NCBI GenBank assembly: GCA_013287745.1
Contig: JABDDF010000008.1
Location: 1 to 57,649, forward strand
Source: Gammaproteobacteria bacterium
GTDB taxonomy: Bacteria; Pseudomonadota; Gammaproteobacteria; DSM-16500
Length of the DNA: 57,649 bases
Direction of reading: 5' to 3'
In this document: positions 1 to 8,677 of the stretch, in pieces
Layout: each line of letters starts with the position of its first letter
Numbering within the stretch: position 1 is the first letter of the stretch
The notes under the pieces: model-generated
Databases searched by the model: none
What the model was told of the DNA's origin: nothing
Seen by the model: only the letters and a program-made list of their open reading frames with translations
Position numbers and translations under genes: made by a program

Positions 1-20
1 GAACGCTTACGATAATTTTC

Positions 21-143
21 TTAAGTCCATTCCAACTTATAGCCAAATTTTTCATAAAAAGGACGTGCTTGAAAATTTAATGTATCCAATAAGGCAAATA
101 TACAACCTCGTTTGATAGCGGCTTGTTCTAGCTCACTTTCAAA
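21..143 (-). pseudogene. GNAT N-acetyltransferase relic (C-terminal end only)
   Basis: Reading the minus strand from 143 to the TAA at 21-23 gives about 40 residues that look like the end of a GNAT acetyltransferase: a segment with [14 protein letters not shown] and [13 protein letters not shown]. This is the usual last beta-alpha-beta of the fold, in which the F-Q-A-x-x-F-Y-x-K-x-G-Y pattern contacts acetyl-CoA. An in-frame TAA lies directly upstream, and the next gene begins on the same strand, so the first two thirds of the domain are gone. I infer a dead remnant. The left window edge does not explain the loss, because the missing part would lie to the right. Confidence 0.6.
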
Positions 144-711
144 TTAATTTAAGCAAGACCTTCACCTGCTGCCACAATTGCGGAAATTCTATATACCCCG
201 CAGCCGCATTCAAATGCCCGCCTTGAGAGATAACCACTTTTAATGCCTGCAATTTATCTGCAATAAACTCAAAGCTCGAGCGACTGACATAGGGATCATC
301 ATCTCCGTGATAGCAAATAAATCTGTCACTTCGAGACTTAATCACATCCCATTGAAATGGCTGTTGAAAAAAATCCACATTGATATCATCAAATTTGGCT
401 ATGCCGGTTTTACCTAAAAAAGCACCCGCCAAGATAACTGCACTTGGTCTGCAGACATGACGCTCTAGCCAATTCAATAAAAAAACGGCGCCTAAACTAT
501 GGCCAATTAAAATAGTGTGAGCATCACCATGAGCAGAATAAATTTCATTAAATATTTTTATCCAACTATGTAAATGCTGGCCTTCTGGCGTGGGAAAAGA
601 GGGAACATAGCATTCGATACCAGAATGCATCATTTGCGTCTTTAACCAAGGAAACCAATTTTCTTCTGGGTGTCCATAGGCACCGTGGATAATGATTACT
701 TTTGCTTTCAT
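139..711 (-). CDS. RBBP9/YdeN-type serine alpha/beta hydrolase
   Basis: A 190-residue single-domain hydrolase. The sequence shows the oxyanion-loop HGAYG near residue 9, the nucleophile elbow GHSLG near residue 70, an acid in HGDDDPYV near residue 135 and a catalytic His in GGHLN near residue 165, so the Ser-Asp-His triad is complete. The size and the 'GDDDPYVS' segment fit the RBBP9/YdeN family of small esterases. It has no signal peptide, so it should be cytosolic. Its ATG overlaps the stop of the upstream ATP-grasp gene (ATGA), so it is the last gene of a translationally coupled four-gene operon and probably hydrolyses or edits the product of that pathway. The substrate is unknown. Confidence 0.8.
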   Translation of the reverse strand: MKAKVIIIHGAYGHPEENWFPWLKTQMMHSGIECYVPSFPTPEGQHLHSWIKIFNEIYSAHGDAHTILIGHSLGAVFLLNWLERHVCRPSAVILAGAFLGKTGIAKFDDINVDFFQQPFQWDVIKSRSDRFICYHGDDDPYVSRSSFEFIADKLQALKVVISQGGHLNAAAGYIEFPQLWQQVKVLLKLI

Positions 712-1988
712 TGAAATACCATCATTGTGTCAATCCGATCTAGCATCGTTAGCAAGGCATTATAATCTTTATTTTTTGCAATGACATGCCCTAAACGACG
801 TAAGGGTTTGGGAAAAGCTGGAATTGCACACCCTGGTTTATAATAGATGCTAAGCTCTTCAATAGGATAATGCTTCACTTGTTCAAGACCACCTATATTG
901 GAATAAGCACTGATCTCTGGCCGATAAAAAAATCGTATACCTACCGACTCATCAGAACGAGTGATATTCGCTAATTGCTCGCCGCAATAAGCAGCATAAA
1001 CATAATCAAAATAATTGACACATCCCGATAAATTAATCAAATCGCCAATTTTATCACCCGCCAATCTTGCTGCAATTTCCATTAGAATAGGCTGGCCCTC
1101 ACAGAGCCGCAATTCAGCATGAAAAGGACAATTATCTGCGCCTAGAATATCTAATACTTTTTCTACATAATCTTCCATGGCCTGCCTATATTCATTGCAA
1201 ATGGGCGTATTGACAATATGCCCCACTTCAATAAATTCATGTTGATCTGCGACAAATTTTTCAGTGAGACTAAAATGCATGATATTTCCCTGTTGCACGA
1301 CCCCTTCCAAACTAAATTCCTTACCTTCAACATATTCTTCCACCAATAATAAACCTGATAATTCATGCCCCCAAAAATATTTATCATTTTTAAAAACAGC
1401 AAGTGCAGCTAATTGCGCTTCTGTTTTATTCATGACTTTTTTCACATAGACACTGCCGGCTGCATCAACGGGTTTACAAATTGCAGGAAAGCCGATTTCA
1501 TCAACAGCTTGATTTAATTCGCGCATTGATTTGACTAGTTTAAACTTTGGCTGAATTACACCCGCTTGCTGTAGTCGTGTGCGCATCAAATCCTTGCGCC
1601 TCAATTGCATCACATGACTAGAAGCTAGGCCAGGCAATTGCAAATACTCGCATAGCTTGGCAGCCAAGGGAACAAAATATTCAAATCCAGGAATGACAGC
1701 ACGGAATTTTATTTTCTCTTGCAACTGTGACACACATCGCAAAACATCTGTCTCATTAGCCGTATTAATGATGATAGTCATCAAGACAGATTGAGTAATT
1801 TCGTCTGGCACCATACGCAAATCAGTTTGCGCAGTCAATACAATGATTTGATCACCGCATTTCAAACCATATTGTAATAGGGAAAGACAGGCACCATAGG
1901 GTTGAATAAAAAGAATTGCGCGTGCAGTAACATCACAAGTATTTAATTGAGATATAAATGAATCATCATCGAAAGTTATAGTTGGCAT
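708..1988 (-). CDS. ATP-grasp ligase
   Basis: A 426-residue ATP-grasp enzyme, probably a carboxylate-amine ligase. The N-terminal part (1-110) is the Rossmann-like pre-ATP-grasp domain. The ATP-grasp core follows, with the Lys-containing strand FPAICKPVDAAGS (about 168-180), the LVEEYVEGKEFSLEG lid/adenine segment (about 215-230) and the metal-binding end with HAELRL and LMEIAARLAGD (about 290-312). This arrangement is known from peptide-bond-forming ATP-grasp proteins of natural-product pathways such as dapdiamide and L-amino-acid ligases. A good Shine-Dalgarno (AAAGGAA) precedes ATG 1988. It sits between a methyltransferase (25-base gap) and a hydrolase (4-base overlap). The substrates cannot be read from the sequence. 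Confidence 0.82.
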   Translation of the reverse strand: MPTITFDDDSFISQLNTCDVTARAILFIQPYGACLSLLQYGLKCGDQIIVLTAQTDLRMVPDEITQSVLMTIIINTANETDVLRCVSQLQEKIKFRAVIPGFEYFVPLAAKLCEYLQLPGLASSHVMQLRRKDLMRTRLQQAGVIQPKFKLVKSMRELNQAVDEIGFPAICKPVDAAGSVYVKKVMNKTEAQLAALAVFKNDKYFWGHELSGLLLVEEYVEGKEFSLEGVVQQGNIMHFSLTEKFVADQHEFIEVGHIVNTPICNEYRQAMEDYVEKVLDILGADNCPFHAELRLCEGQPILMEIAARLAGDKIGDLINLSGCVNYFDYVYAAYCGEQLANITRSDESVGIRFFYRPEISAYSNIGGLEQVKHYPIEELSIYYKPGCAIPAFPKPLRRLGHVIAKNKDYNALLTMLDRIDTMMVFQ

Positions 1989-2013
1989 ACGAAATATTCC
2001 TTTAATTAAAAAA

Positions 2014-2829
2014 CTAAGGTTTTTTTAACACATAAACAGGCTCGAATTGACAATAATCATGCTCATGGGGATAAAATATTTCATCGATATAAAAATAGGA
2101 TTTGAGCATGGCTTCAAAATAAGCTTGGGGCGGACAATAAAAATAACTATTACACAAACCAAAGGTCGCGATGAAATCCAATGAGGGCTTAAATAGTGCT
2201 AAATTTTCTTCACCTAAGGCAGCAATAGTTTGCTGCCATCCCATACGATAGCTTGCTCGATCATAGCAAGTAAAATTTAATCGACTTGCTAAATCATAAA
2301 TAGATTGAATGCTGCCTTTGGTATAAGCAGAATAAATATCACCTACATTTTGCCCAATGAAACACTCATCTGGCTTAACCAGCAAATGACAAATGAAAAT
2401 ACCGCCACGTTTAAGCAGGCGATAAGCATTCTGCAAAAATATTTTAAATTGACTCCAAGGAAGCATGTTGATGGCATCATCACCAATAAGCAAATCAAAG
2501 CCTTGACTCAATTTATCCATGTCTAACCAATCACCTTCAATATATTTCTCATTGCATGCGATTGCTTGTTTAGCAGGCGTTAAATAACCCATGGCTTTGA
2601 CCATTTGCGGTGATCGATCAAGTAAAATGACTGATCGATCTATTTGCTGAAAAATTCCACGAATCTCAGGTGTGCCGCCATAAATCATGGCATGCTTCAA
2701 TGCAGAGCGAGATAAAATAGTGGATTGATAATAATGGACCGTACTTGGCAAGGGCCTAACTGTATAGCCCGCATATTTCGTCCACTCATGAATAATTTTT
2801 TCTTCACTTTCTGTTAGCATATATTTCAT
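2014..2829 (-). CDS. class I SAM-dependent methyltransferase
   Basis: A 271-residue protein with a class I methyltransferase core: motif I region MIYGGTPEIRG (about 48-58), an acidic loop after strand 2 (LLDRSPQM), the D-rich post-II/III segment GDWLDMD and motif IV LLIGDDAINMLP, then the RLLKRGGIFICHLL strand. Motif I is GGTPE rather than the classic GxGxG, a form seen in several small-molecule methyltransferases. The start at ATG 2829 is supported by GAGGTGAG just upstream; the gap to the preceding gene is only 10 bases. It is the second gene of the diiron oxidase/ATP-grasp operon and probably methylates that pathway's intermediate. A cofactor-independent SAM-binding role is less likely but not excluded. 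Confidence 0.75.
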   Translation of the reverse strand: MKYMLTESEEKIIHEWTKYAGYTVRPLPSTVHYYQSTILSRSALKHAMIYGGTPEIRGIFQQIDRSVILLDRSPQMVKAMGYLTPAKQAIACNEKYIEGDWLDMDKLSQGFDLLIGDDAINMLPWSQFKIFLQNAYRLLKRGGIFICHLLVKPDECFIGQNVGDIYSAYTKGSIQSIYDLASRLNFTCYDRASYRMGWQQTIAALGEENLALFKPSLDFIATFGLCNSYFYCPPQAYFEAMLKSYFYIDEIFYPHEHDYCQFEPVYVLKKP

Positions 2830-2839
2830 GTTCTCACCT

Positions 2840-3757
2840 CTAAGCTGCCTGGCGAGTTAGAAAATAATTTAAGAGATAATCATAATAGCGATGAACAGAA
2901 TCTAATCTCATATAAAATCCAAGCCAAAAATCAGCTATTTTATTGGGATTTTTTGCTAACTCAGGTATAACGACGTTTTTCAACCAACCATTTGCATGTT
3001 GAATATCAATTGTTTGATGTTCAAGATAATAGGTGCAATCGATTTTTTTATCTTTAAACACTCGATTCATTCCTTGCATAAATTTAATATAGTGGTCAGG
3101 ATCAAGCATTTCTGTTGCGGCCAACAGACCAAAATATTTTATTTTATTAAAAGGATAGCGTGCTAAATAACTAAATAAATTGATACCAGCCAATCCCTGC
3201 CATGACATGTTTGCAATAACCATATCACGTCTATAAGTTAAATCTAAATCTCTTAACAATTTTCTAAATAATACTGTATGAAATCGCTGAATATTACCCT
3301 GCCCTGCTTCATCCCATAAATTTGCCATGATTTCTGCACGCGTTTGATCACTCACACCGATTAAGGCTAGCGCAAGATAATCAAAAAAATCGATGTTGAG
3401 CACTGATTCATTTAATATAAACTGCTTGAATTCATGCTCATTTGCTTCTAGGGCTAAGTAATCAAAAAGATGATGATGGTAAACATTATGACGTTTTAAT
3501 GCCGCCTCTACTAATGCTACTTCATTTACTTCTTGGGTAAAGTTATATCTACTCAGGCATTCGCTTTTTTCATAGCGCATCCATTCATCTTCTAAAATTG
3601 CCATGCGCTTCTGCATTTTTTCATCCAGCATGAATGCTTCGTCTTCGTTGTACATGACGCTGTAATACATATTATTGAGAAGTAAATGCGCGCTTTTTAA
3701 TTGGTGGTCATTGTGATGGTGAAAGGCTTGTGAATATACTGAATTGACTAGTTCCAT
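2840..3757 (-). CDS. haem-oxygenase-like diiron (iron-containing redox) enzyme
   Basis: A 305-residue, almost all-helical protein of the 'iron-containing redox enzyme' type (haem-oxygenase-like diiron oxidases, the superfamily of UndA, BesC, SznF and chlamydial CADD). Visible ligand-type segments are the NLWDEAGQGNIQRFH stretch (about 155-169; Glu and His) and YLEHQTIDIQHANGW (about 248-262; Glu, Asp and His), spaced as in that family. These enzymes use O2 for oxidative cleavage or N-oxygenation of amino-acid or fatty-acid substrates. It is the first gene of the operon: a clear AAAGGAAA lies ahead of ATG 3757 and no gene lies upstream before the tandem-repeat palindrome at 3851-4083. The chemistry is inferred from the superfamily, not from a specific homologue. 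Confidence 0.72.
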   Translation of the reverse strand: MELVNSVYSQAFHHHNDHQLKSAHLLLNNMYYSVMYNEDEAFMLDEKMQKRMAILEDEWMRYEKSECLSRYNFTQEVNEVALVEAALKRHNVYHHHLFDYLALEANEHEFKQFILNESVLNIDFFDYLALALIGVSDQTRAEIMANLWDEAGQGNIQRFHTVLFRKLLRDLDLTYRRDMVIANMSWQGLAGINLFSYLARYPFNKIKYFGLLAATEMLDPDHYIKFMQGMNRVFKDKKIDCTYYLEHQTIDIQHANGWLKNVVIPELAKNPNKIADFWLGFYMRLDSVHRYYDYLLNYFLTRQAA

Positions 3758-3850
3758 AGAAAATTTCCTTTAGTTAGGTTTGGTTGGATTTTAGTTTTGT
3801 AAAATGATTTGATAGGGTTTGCGGTGAAATTTTTTGTGATGGTGAGGGTG

Positions 3851-4083
3851 TTCGTTGTTGCACAGGTGTCTGTCGTTGCGAAGGCATTCGTCGTTGCGTA
3901 AGCGTTCGTCGTTGCGTAAGCGTTCGTCGTTGCGAGGAGTGCTTTTTACGACGAACACCTACGCAACGACGAACACTTACGCAACGACGAACACTTACGC
4001 AACGACGAACACTTACGCAACGACGAACACTTACGCAACGACGAATGCCTTCGCAACGACAGACGTTTTCGCAACAACGAACC
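3851..4083. repeat. 18-bp tandem repeat arranged as a large palindrome (family R2, copy 1)
   Basis: About five 18-base units of the form TTCGTCGTTGCGTAAGCG run rightwards to a short centre (GCGAGGAGTGCTTTTTACG near 3933-3950). About seven units of the reverse complement follow to 4083. The outer units are degenerate, the inner ones nearly identical. Both strands are open for long stretches because 18 is a multiple of three, but the encoded peptides are low-complexity and I treat this as non-coding. It fills most of the 411-base gap between recJ and the diiron-enzyme operon. Another copy lies at 32231-32560. Confidence 0.9.
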
Positions 4084-4168
4084 TCAGGGGAAAACACGGG
4101 GGATTCACTGACTATAATTAAACTTTTTTTCATTTGCAAATATTTTATTTCACAAATAAAAAATATTT

Positions 4169-5896
4169 TTACACTGCTTCTAAATATTCAATAATTAATT
4201 GTGTCGATTGCCGGCCTTTGTATTCATTAATATCAAGACGATAAGCTGCGCGAATAAATTGACAGCGATAATTAGGCCAAGCTTTTACATCTACAAAAAA
4301 AGCAACGGCATCCAACACTTTCTCTGCCTTACTTAATTTTAATTTTAAATGTTTTTCGCCAACAATTCTTTGTTCTAAAATTTTAAATGTGTCATCGAAT
4401 AAGGGCTCGGGAAAGGCTTGGCCCCAAGGGCCTGCTTCTCTTATCATGGCAGCCACTGCTAAATCAAATTCATCCACTTCCAATTCGCCATCACTAATCA
4501 AACAATGCTGCAGCTGTGCTTCTGTCACTTGTGCTGATACCACTTCATCAAAAATGCGGCTAAATTCCGCTATTCGTTCACAGGCAATGGTTAAGCCAGC
4601 CGCCATGGCATGTCCGCCAAATTTGATGATGAGTCCTGGATATTGCACATCAATTAAAGCCAATACATCGCGAATATGTAAACCTGTGATAGAACGCGCA
4701 GAACCTTTTAATTCACTGTTATGACCCGGTGCAAACACAATAGCGGGACGATGAAAACGATCTTTGATGCGAGCAGCCAGTATACCAATGACGCCTTGAT
4801 GCCAAGCTTCATCAAATAAACATAAACCGCGCGGCAATTCCCCTTGCAAAGTCGACGTTAATTTTTGCAGAACTTGCAAGGCCTGGGTTTGCATATCATG
4901 TTCTATATGTTTGCGCTCATCATTGAGTTGATCTAATTGACGGGCGATTTCACGGACACGAAGAGGATCATCGCATAACAAGCATTCAATACCGAGGGAC
5001 ATATCATCTAAACGACCTGCGGCATTTAATCGTGCAGCCACTGCGAATCCTAAATCAGTCGTCACCGCTCGTCTAAAATCACGGTTTGATAATTCCAACA
5101 AGGCTATAATACCTGGTATACCTTGCCCGCTGCGGATACGACGCAATCCCTGATGAACTAAAATTCGATTATTGTGATCAAGCGGTACTAAATCTGCAAC
5201 TGTTCCCAAGGCAACAATATCAAGTAGACGTGACATATTGGGTTCTGGCAATGATTTTTCTGCAAACCATCCTATATTTTGCAAATGACGACGAAGAGCA
5301 AGCATGACATAGAAAATAACACCGACACCTGCAAGATTTTTACTTGGAAAGGGATCCTTGGGTTGATTGGGATTCACAATGGCATCTGCCATAGGCAAGG
5401 TGGGCGCTGCTAAGTGATGGTCTGTGACAATAACCTTAATGCCTAAGGCACGAGCCGCATCAACACCAGCATGATTGGCAATGCCATTATCCACCGTCAC
5501 AATCAAATCCGGCGCCCTATCTTTAGCGACCGCTACTAATTCTGGCGTTAATCCATATCCATAGGCAAAACGATTGGGGACTAAAAAAGAAACTTGTTCA
5601 GCGCCAAAACTACGAAGGGCGCGAATAGCAACTGCAGTACTGGTTGCACCATCTGCATCAAAATCGCCAACAATCAGAATAGACTGATTTTGCATGACAG
5701 CTCTCGCTAATAATTGAACTGCCTCTTCTATCCCTAAAAGCAAATGAAAGGGAATTAATTTACCAAAGGTATTATCTAATTCTTGTAAGGATTGCACACG
5801 GCGTGCAGCATAGACACGTCGTAATAAGGGATGTAATTCATCAAAAGGACTGGTCGCTTCTTCCTGATATTCGCGTCTAACTATTTTCTTTTGCAT
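4169..5896 (-). CDS. recJ: single-stranded-DNA-specific exonuclease RecJ
   Basis: RecJ is the 5'-3' single-strand exonuclease of recombination and mismatch repair. The protein (575 aa from ATG 5896) shows the DHH phosphoesterase motifs in order: DFDADGATSTA near residue 78, VTVDNGIANH near 135, VTDHH near 160, then the DHHA1 region with GGHAMAAGLTI near 435 and the C-terminal OB-fold. The length matches E. coli RecJ. I chose ATG 5896 over the upstream in-frame GTG (5905) because GAGGCG sits about nine bases before it and its N-terminus (KIVRRE) aligns with other RecJ proteins. The gene overlaps the end of the small membrane-protein gene by 20 bases, so the two are probably co-transcribed. Confidence 0.96.
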   Translation of the reverse strand: MQKKIVRREYQEEATSPFDELHPLLRRVYAARRVQSLQELDNTFGKLIPFHLLLGIEEAVQLLARAVMQNQSILIVGDFDADGATSTAVAIRALRSFGAEQVSFLVPNRFAYGYGLTPELVAVAKDRAPDLIVTVDNGIANHAGVDAARALGIKVIVTDHHLAAPTLPMADAIVNPNQPKDPFPSKNLAGVGVIFYVMLALRRHLQNIGWFAEKSLPEPNMSRLLDIVALGTVADLVPLDHNNRILVHQGLRRIRSGQGIPGIIALLELSNRDFRRAVTTDLGFAVAARLNAAGRLDDMSLGIECLLCDDPLRVREIARQLDQLNDERKHIEHDMQTQALQVLQKLTSTLQGELPRGLCLFDEAWHQGVIGILAARIKDRFHRPAIVFAPGHNSELKGSARSITGLHIRDVLALIDVQYPGLIIKFGGHAMAAGLTIACERIAEFSRIFDEVVSAQVTEAQLQHCLISDGELEVDEFDLAVAAMIREAGPWGQAFPEPLFDDTFKILEQRIVGEKHLKLKLSKAEKVLDAVAFFVDVKAWPNYRCQFIRAAYRLDINEYKGRQSTQLIIEYLEAV

Positions 5897-6140
5897 GAAG
5901 TTCACCGCCTCTTATTTTTTTATTATAAATTTCAACTGCACCCACACTCCAAATACAGCATATGAGCCAAACTACGATAATAGGAAAATATAATTTGCTG
6001 CTGACAACGACAATAGCAATGGCAATCATGGCAAAGCCGCCCCAAAAAGAAGCATATAAAAGACCAACTGGCCCCAGAATGACGCTGAAAATTAATGCGG
6101 TGGCTACATTTTTATAGGGAAGAAGAGTTTGATCAGTCAT
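5877..6140 (-). CDS. small inner-membrane protein of unknown function
   Basis: An 87-residue protein with two or three hydrophobic segments (about 12-33, 35-50 and 53-68) and charged ends; the last residues are Lys/Glu-rich. ATG 6140 has a strong GAGGTGA seven bases upstream. It overlaps the start of recJ and lies divergent from the Mth938-domain gene. Conserved small membrane proteins upstream of recJ are known in Legionella-like genomes, but I do not recognise a named family here. The hydrophobicity pattern and ribosome-binding site are seen directly; its role is unknown. Confidence 0.7.
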   Translation of the reverse strand: MTDQTLLPYKNVATALIFSVILGPVGLLYASFWGGFAMIAIAIVVVSSKLYFPIIVVWLICCIWSVGAVEIYNKKIRGGELHAKENS

Positions 6141-6237
6141 ATTTCACCTCAGGCAAACTGCGACGAATTGCGAATGTTTGTGATTCTTTGTAACATAATC
6201 GTCATTACAACGCATTTAATATTTTCTCGGAGTTGTT

Positions 6238-6612
6238 GTGACCACATTTAATTTAGATGACAATCAAGCCTTGTATCAGATATATTCCTATTCGCCTGGT
6301 CTTATTCAAATTAATGAGACAAAATATTCACAGAGTGTCATCATCACCCCCACTCAACTTATCGATCATTGGCCGCCGCAAAGCATTTCAGCTTTGTCTG
6401 CTGATTCATTGCGTATCATCATCAATTTTCATCCTGATGTTTTATTGATAGGAACGGGTAGTCAATTAATTTTTCCTGCACTGGAAATTTATGGCGAATT
6501 GATTAATGCAGGAATCGGCGTGGAAATAATGGATACTAGCGCTGCCTGCCGTACTTACAATGCCTTATCTGCTGAAAATCGTAACGTGGTTGCTGCTTTG
6601 ATTATTTCTTAA
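6238..6612 (+). CDS. Mth938/AAMDC (DUF498) domain protein
   Basis: A 124-residue single-domain protein starting at GTG 6238 behind CGGAG. Family features are visible: SVIITPTQLIDHWPP, the central PDVLLIGTGSQLIFP strand-turn-strand (about 62-76) and GVEIMDTSAACRTYNALSAE (about 92-111), where the conserved T/S-A-A-C-R-T-Y-N-x-L segment is a hallmark of the family. Homologues range from archaeal Mth938 to mitochondrial NDUFAF3, a complex I assembly factor; the bacterial function is not firmly established. It lies just upstream of ffh on the same strand (41-base gap) and may share its transcript. Confidence 0.88.
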   Translation: MTTFNLDDNQALYQIYSYSPGLIQINETKYSQSVIITPTQLIDHWPPQSISALSADSLRIIINFHPDVLLIGTGSQLIFPALEIYGELINAGIGVEIMDTSAACRTYNALSAENRNVVAALIIS

Positions 6613-6653
6613 CAGCAGTTATACTCGTCTGCGCATGATTTGGAGCAAAATAC

Positions 6654-8027
6654 ATGAGTAATTTTTTATCTGAACGATTAAATAAAGTCATCAAAAATTT
6701 AAGGGGTCAAGGACGTTTAACAGAGGCGAATATTGAGGATACTTTGCGCGATATTCGTATCGCCTTATTAGAAGCTGATGTTGCCCTGCCTGTTGCCAAA
6801 ACATTTCTCGATGATATTAAAGGAAAAGCGGTCGGTAAAGATGTGATGGAGAGCTTAAAACCCGGCGAAGTTCTCATCAAATTAGTCCATGATGAATTAG
6901 TCCTCATCATGGGAGATCGAAATGAAACGCTGTCTTTAAATTCTCAGCCGCCTGTTATCATTTTAATGGCGGGCTTACAAGGCTCAGGTAAAACAACAAC
7001 GGTCGCAAAATTAGCACGCTGGCTTAAGGAACATCAGAAGAAATCTGTGTTAGTAGCGAGTGCTGACATTTATCGCCCCGCTGCTATTGAGCAGTTGGAA
7101 ACCCTAGCTAAATCAGTGGACGTAGAATTTTTCCCCAGTCACGCTTCAGAAGACCCAGTAGCTATTGCGACAGCTGCAGTCCAAGCCGCGAAAAATAAAG
7201 TGATCGATGTTGTCATTTTGGATACGGCAGGCCGTCTACACATAGACGAAGCAATGATGACCGAAATCAAACGCATCCATGCTGCCATCAATCCAGCTGA
7301 AACCCTATTTGTCGTTGACAGCATGACAGGTCAAGATGCTGCGCATACGGCCAAAGCATTTAACGATGCCCTGCCGCTCACAGGTATTATTCTCACTAAA
7401 ACAGATGGTGATGCTCGTGGCGGCGCTGCCCTGTCCATTCGGCATATCACAGGCAAACCTATCAAGTTTATGGGCGTAGGTGAAAAAGTGGATGCGCTTG
7501 AACCCTTTTATCCCGATCGTCTTGCTTCCCGTATTTTAGGCATGGGTGACATTCTGACCTTGGTCGAAGAAGCAGAGCGAAATTTAGATAAAAGCAATGC
7601 CGAAAAATTAGTTCGAAAAATTAAGAAAGGTAAGAGCTTTAACCTGAATGATTTTCGTGATCAACTTAAGCAAATTCACAATATGGGCGGCATCATGGGG
7701 ATCATGAGCAAACTCCCTGGAATCAATCAGTTACCATCGCATGTTAAAGATCAACTTAATGATAAAAAACTGGTACAAATTGAAGCGATGATTAATTCCA
7801 TGACACCGAGAGAACGCCATTTTCCAGATTTAATTCGCAATTCACAGAAACGGCGGATTGCTGGCGGTTCTGGCACAACTATTCAGGCTGTTAATCAATT
7901 GTTAAAGCAGTTTTTGCAAATGCAAAAGATGATGAAGAAGATGTCCAAGAGCGGCGGCATGATGAAAATGATGAGGGCTATGCAGGGTAAAATGCCTTTT
8001 GGTGGTGAGGGTATGCCGCCTGGTTGA
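6654..8027 (+). CDS. ffh: signal recognition particle protein Ffh
   Basis: Ffh binds 4.5S RNA and signal sequences of nascent membrane proteins and delivers them to FtsY. The 457-residue protein has the N domain (1-90), the G domain with P-loop GLQGSGKTTT (about 104-113), DTAGRLHID (about 190-198) and TKTDGDARGG (about 247-256), and the methionine-rich M domain (about 325-457), whose end is full of MQKMMKKMSK-type sequence. Length and order are normal. GGAG lies nine bases before the ATG. A triple-core palindromic repeat starts one to three bases after the stop codon. Confidence 0.98.
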   Translation: MSNFLSERLNKVIKNLRGQGRLTEANIEDTLRDIRIALLEADVALPVAKTFLDDIKGKAVGKDVMESLKPGEVLIKLVHDELVLIMGDRNETLSLNSQPPVIILMAGLQGSGKTTTVAKLARWLKEHQKKSVLVASADIYRPAAIEQLETLAKSVDVEFFPSHASEDPVAIATAAVQAAKNKVIDVVILDTAGRLHIDEAMMTEIKRIHAAINPAETLFVVDSMTGQDAAHTAKAFNDALPLTGIILTKTDGDARGGAALSIRHITGKPIKFMGVGEKVDALEPFYPDRLASRILGMGDILTLVEEAERNLDKSNAEKLVRKIKKGKSFNLNDFRDQLKQIHNMGGIMGIMSKLPGINQLPSHVKDQLNDKKLVQIEAMINSMTPRERHFPDLIRNSQKRRIAGGSGTTIQAVNQLLKQFLQMQKMMKKMSKSGGMMKMMRAMQGKMPFGGEGMPPG

Positions 8028-8029
8028 TG

Positions 8030-8241
8030 CCCCTCACCCCCTGCCCCTCTCCCCTCGCAAAAAGCGCTCCGGGAGAGGGGAGCTCTCTAATTTTCTTCGG
8101 AGAAAGTTAGAAAGCTCCCCTCTCCCGGAGCGCTTTTTGCGAGGGGAGAGGGGGAGCTCTCTAATCTTCTTTGGAGAAAGTTAGAGAGCTCCCCTCTCCC
8201 GGAGCGCTTTTTGCGAGGGGAGAGGGGCAGGGGGTGAGGGT
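8030..8241. repeat. palindromic repeat family R1, expanded (three-core) copy
   Basis: The element starts right after the ffh stop with CCCTCACCCCCTGCCCCTC and ends with the reverse complement (GCAGGGGGTGAGGG). Inside are three repeated cores, each made of GCTCCGGGAGAGGGGAGC-like arms separated by short AATTTTCTTCGGAGAAAGTT-like loops. Other copies in the window have only one core pair, so this one appears to have grown by tandem duplication. It can fold into very stable hairpins on either strand and could end ffh transcription. No coding potential is credible. Confidence 0.9.
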
Positions 8242-8278
8242 GCTTTTTGCGCCGCCTCGAACGGTATACTAATTAAGT

Positions 8279-8306
8279 TTGCAAGCCTCAAAAACTCACG
8301 TATAAT
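8279..8306 (+). promoter_or_regulatory. sigma-70-type promoter for the rpsP operon
   Basis: TTGCAA at 8279-8284 and TATAAT at 8301-8306 are separated by 16 bases. The predicted start point is about 8313, leaving a leader of some 35-40 bases before rpsP. It lies between the R1 repeat and the operon, so the ribosomal operon has its own promoter and need not depend on readthrough from ffh. Both boxes are close to the consensus. Confidence 0.65.
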
Positions 8307-8349
8307 CCAGCACTTTTAATCGCTTATTGTTGTGAGGAATATTAATACC

Positions 8350-8622
8350 ATGGTAGTGATTCGTTTATCCCGAGGCGGCGCGAAAAAACGCCCATTTTAT
8401 CATATTGTTGTTGCTGACAAGCAGCGTTCGCGTGATGGCCGTTTTATTGAACAATTAGGCTATTTCAATCCTATTGCTGCAGGCAAAGAAGTCCGTTTGC
8501 TACTTGACTTAGAACGTGTTCAACACTGGATTAGCAAGGGTGCGCAACCTTCTGATCGCGTCAAGCACTTAATCAAAGTTCAACAGAAAGCGCCTGCTCA
8601 AGCTGAAACAACGACAAAATAA
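8350..8622 (+). CDS. rpsP: 30S ribosomal protein bS16
   Basis: bS16 is a small-subunit assembly protein. The sequence begins [20 protein letters not shown], followed by [21 protein letters not shown], which is diagnostic; total length is 90 residues. ATG 8350 is preferred over the in-frame GTG at 8332 because it matches the universal bS16 start and has GAGG 12 bases upstream. It is the first gene of the conserved rpsP-rimM-trmD-rplS operon. Confidence 0.97.
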   Translation: MVVIRLSRGGAKKRPFYHIVVADKQRSRDGRFIEQLGYFNPIAAGKEVRLLLDLERVQHWISKGAQPSDRVKHLIKVQQKAPAQAETTTK

Positions 8623-8677
8623 AGTTTAATACTAACCCCTTTGTGTTTCTCACCTAGGGGTTATATCAAGAAATCTC

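Noticed and set aside
3774-4139. Long open frames on both strands over the R2 array
   Set aside because: They arise because the 18-base repeat has no stop in several frames; the peptides are strict low-complexity repeats (SVRRC, TQRRT, TTNTYA), without ribosome-binding sites.
8332-8349. GTG 8332 as rpsP start
   Set aside because: The extra residues are not in bS16 proteins, and ATG 8350 has both the correct N-terminus and the ribosome-binding site.
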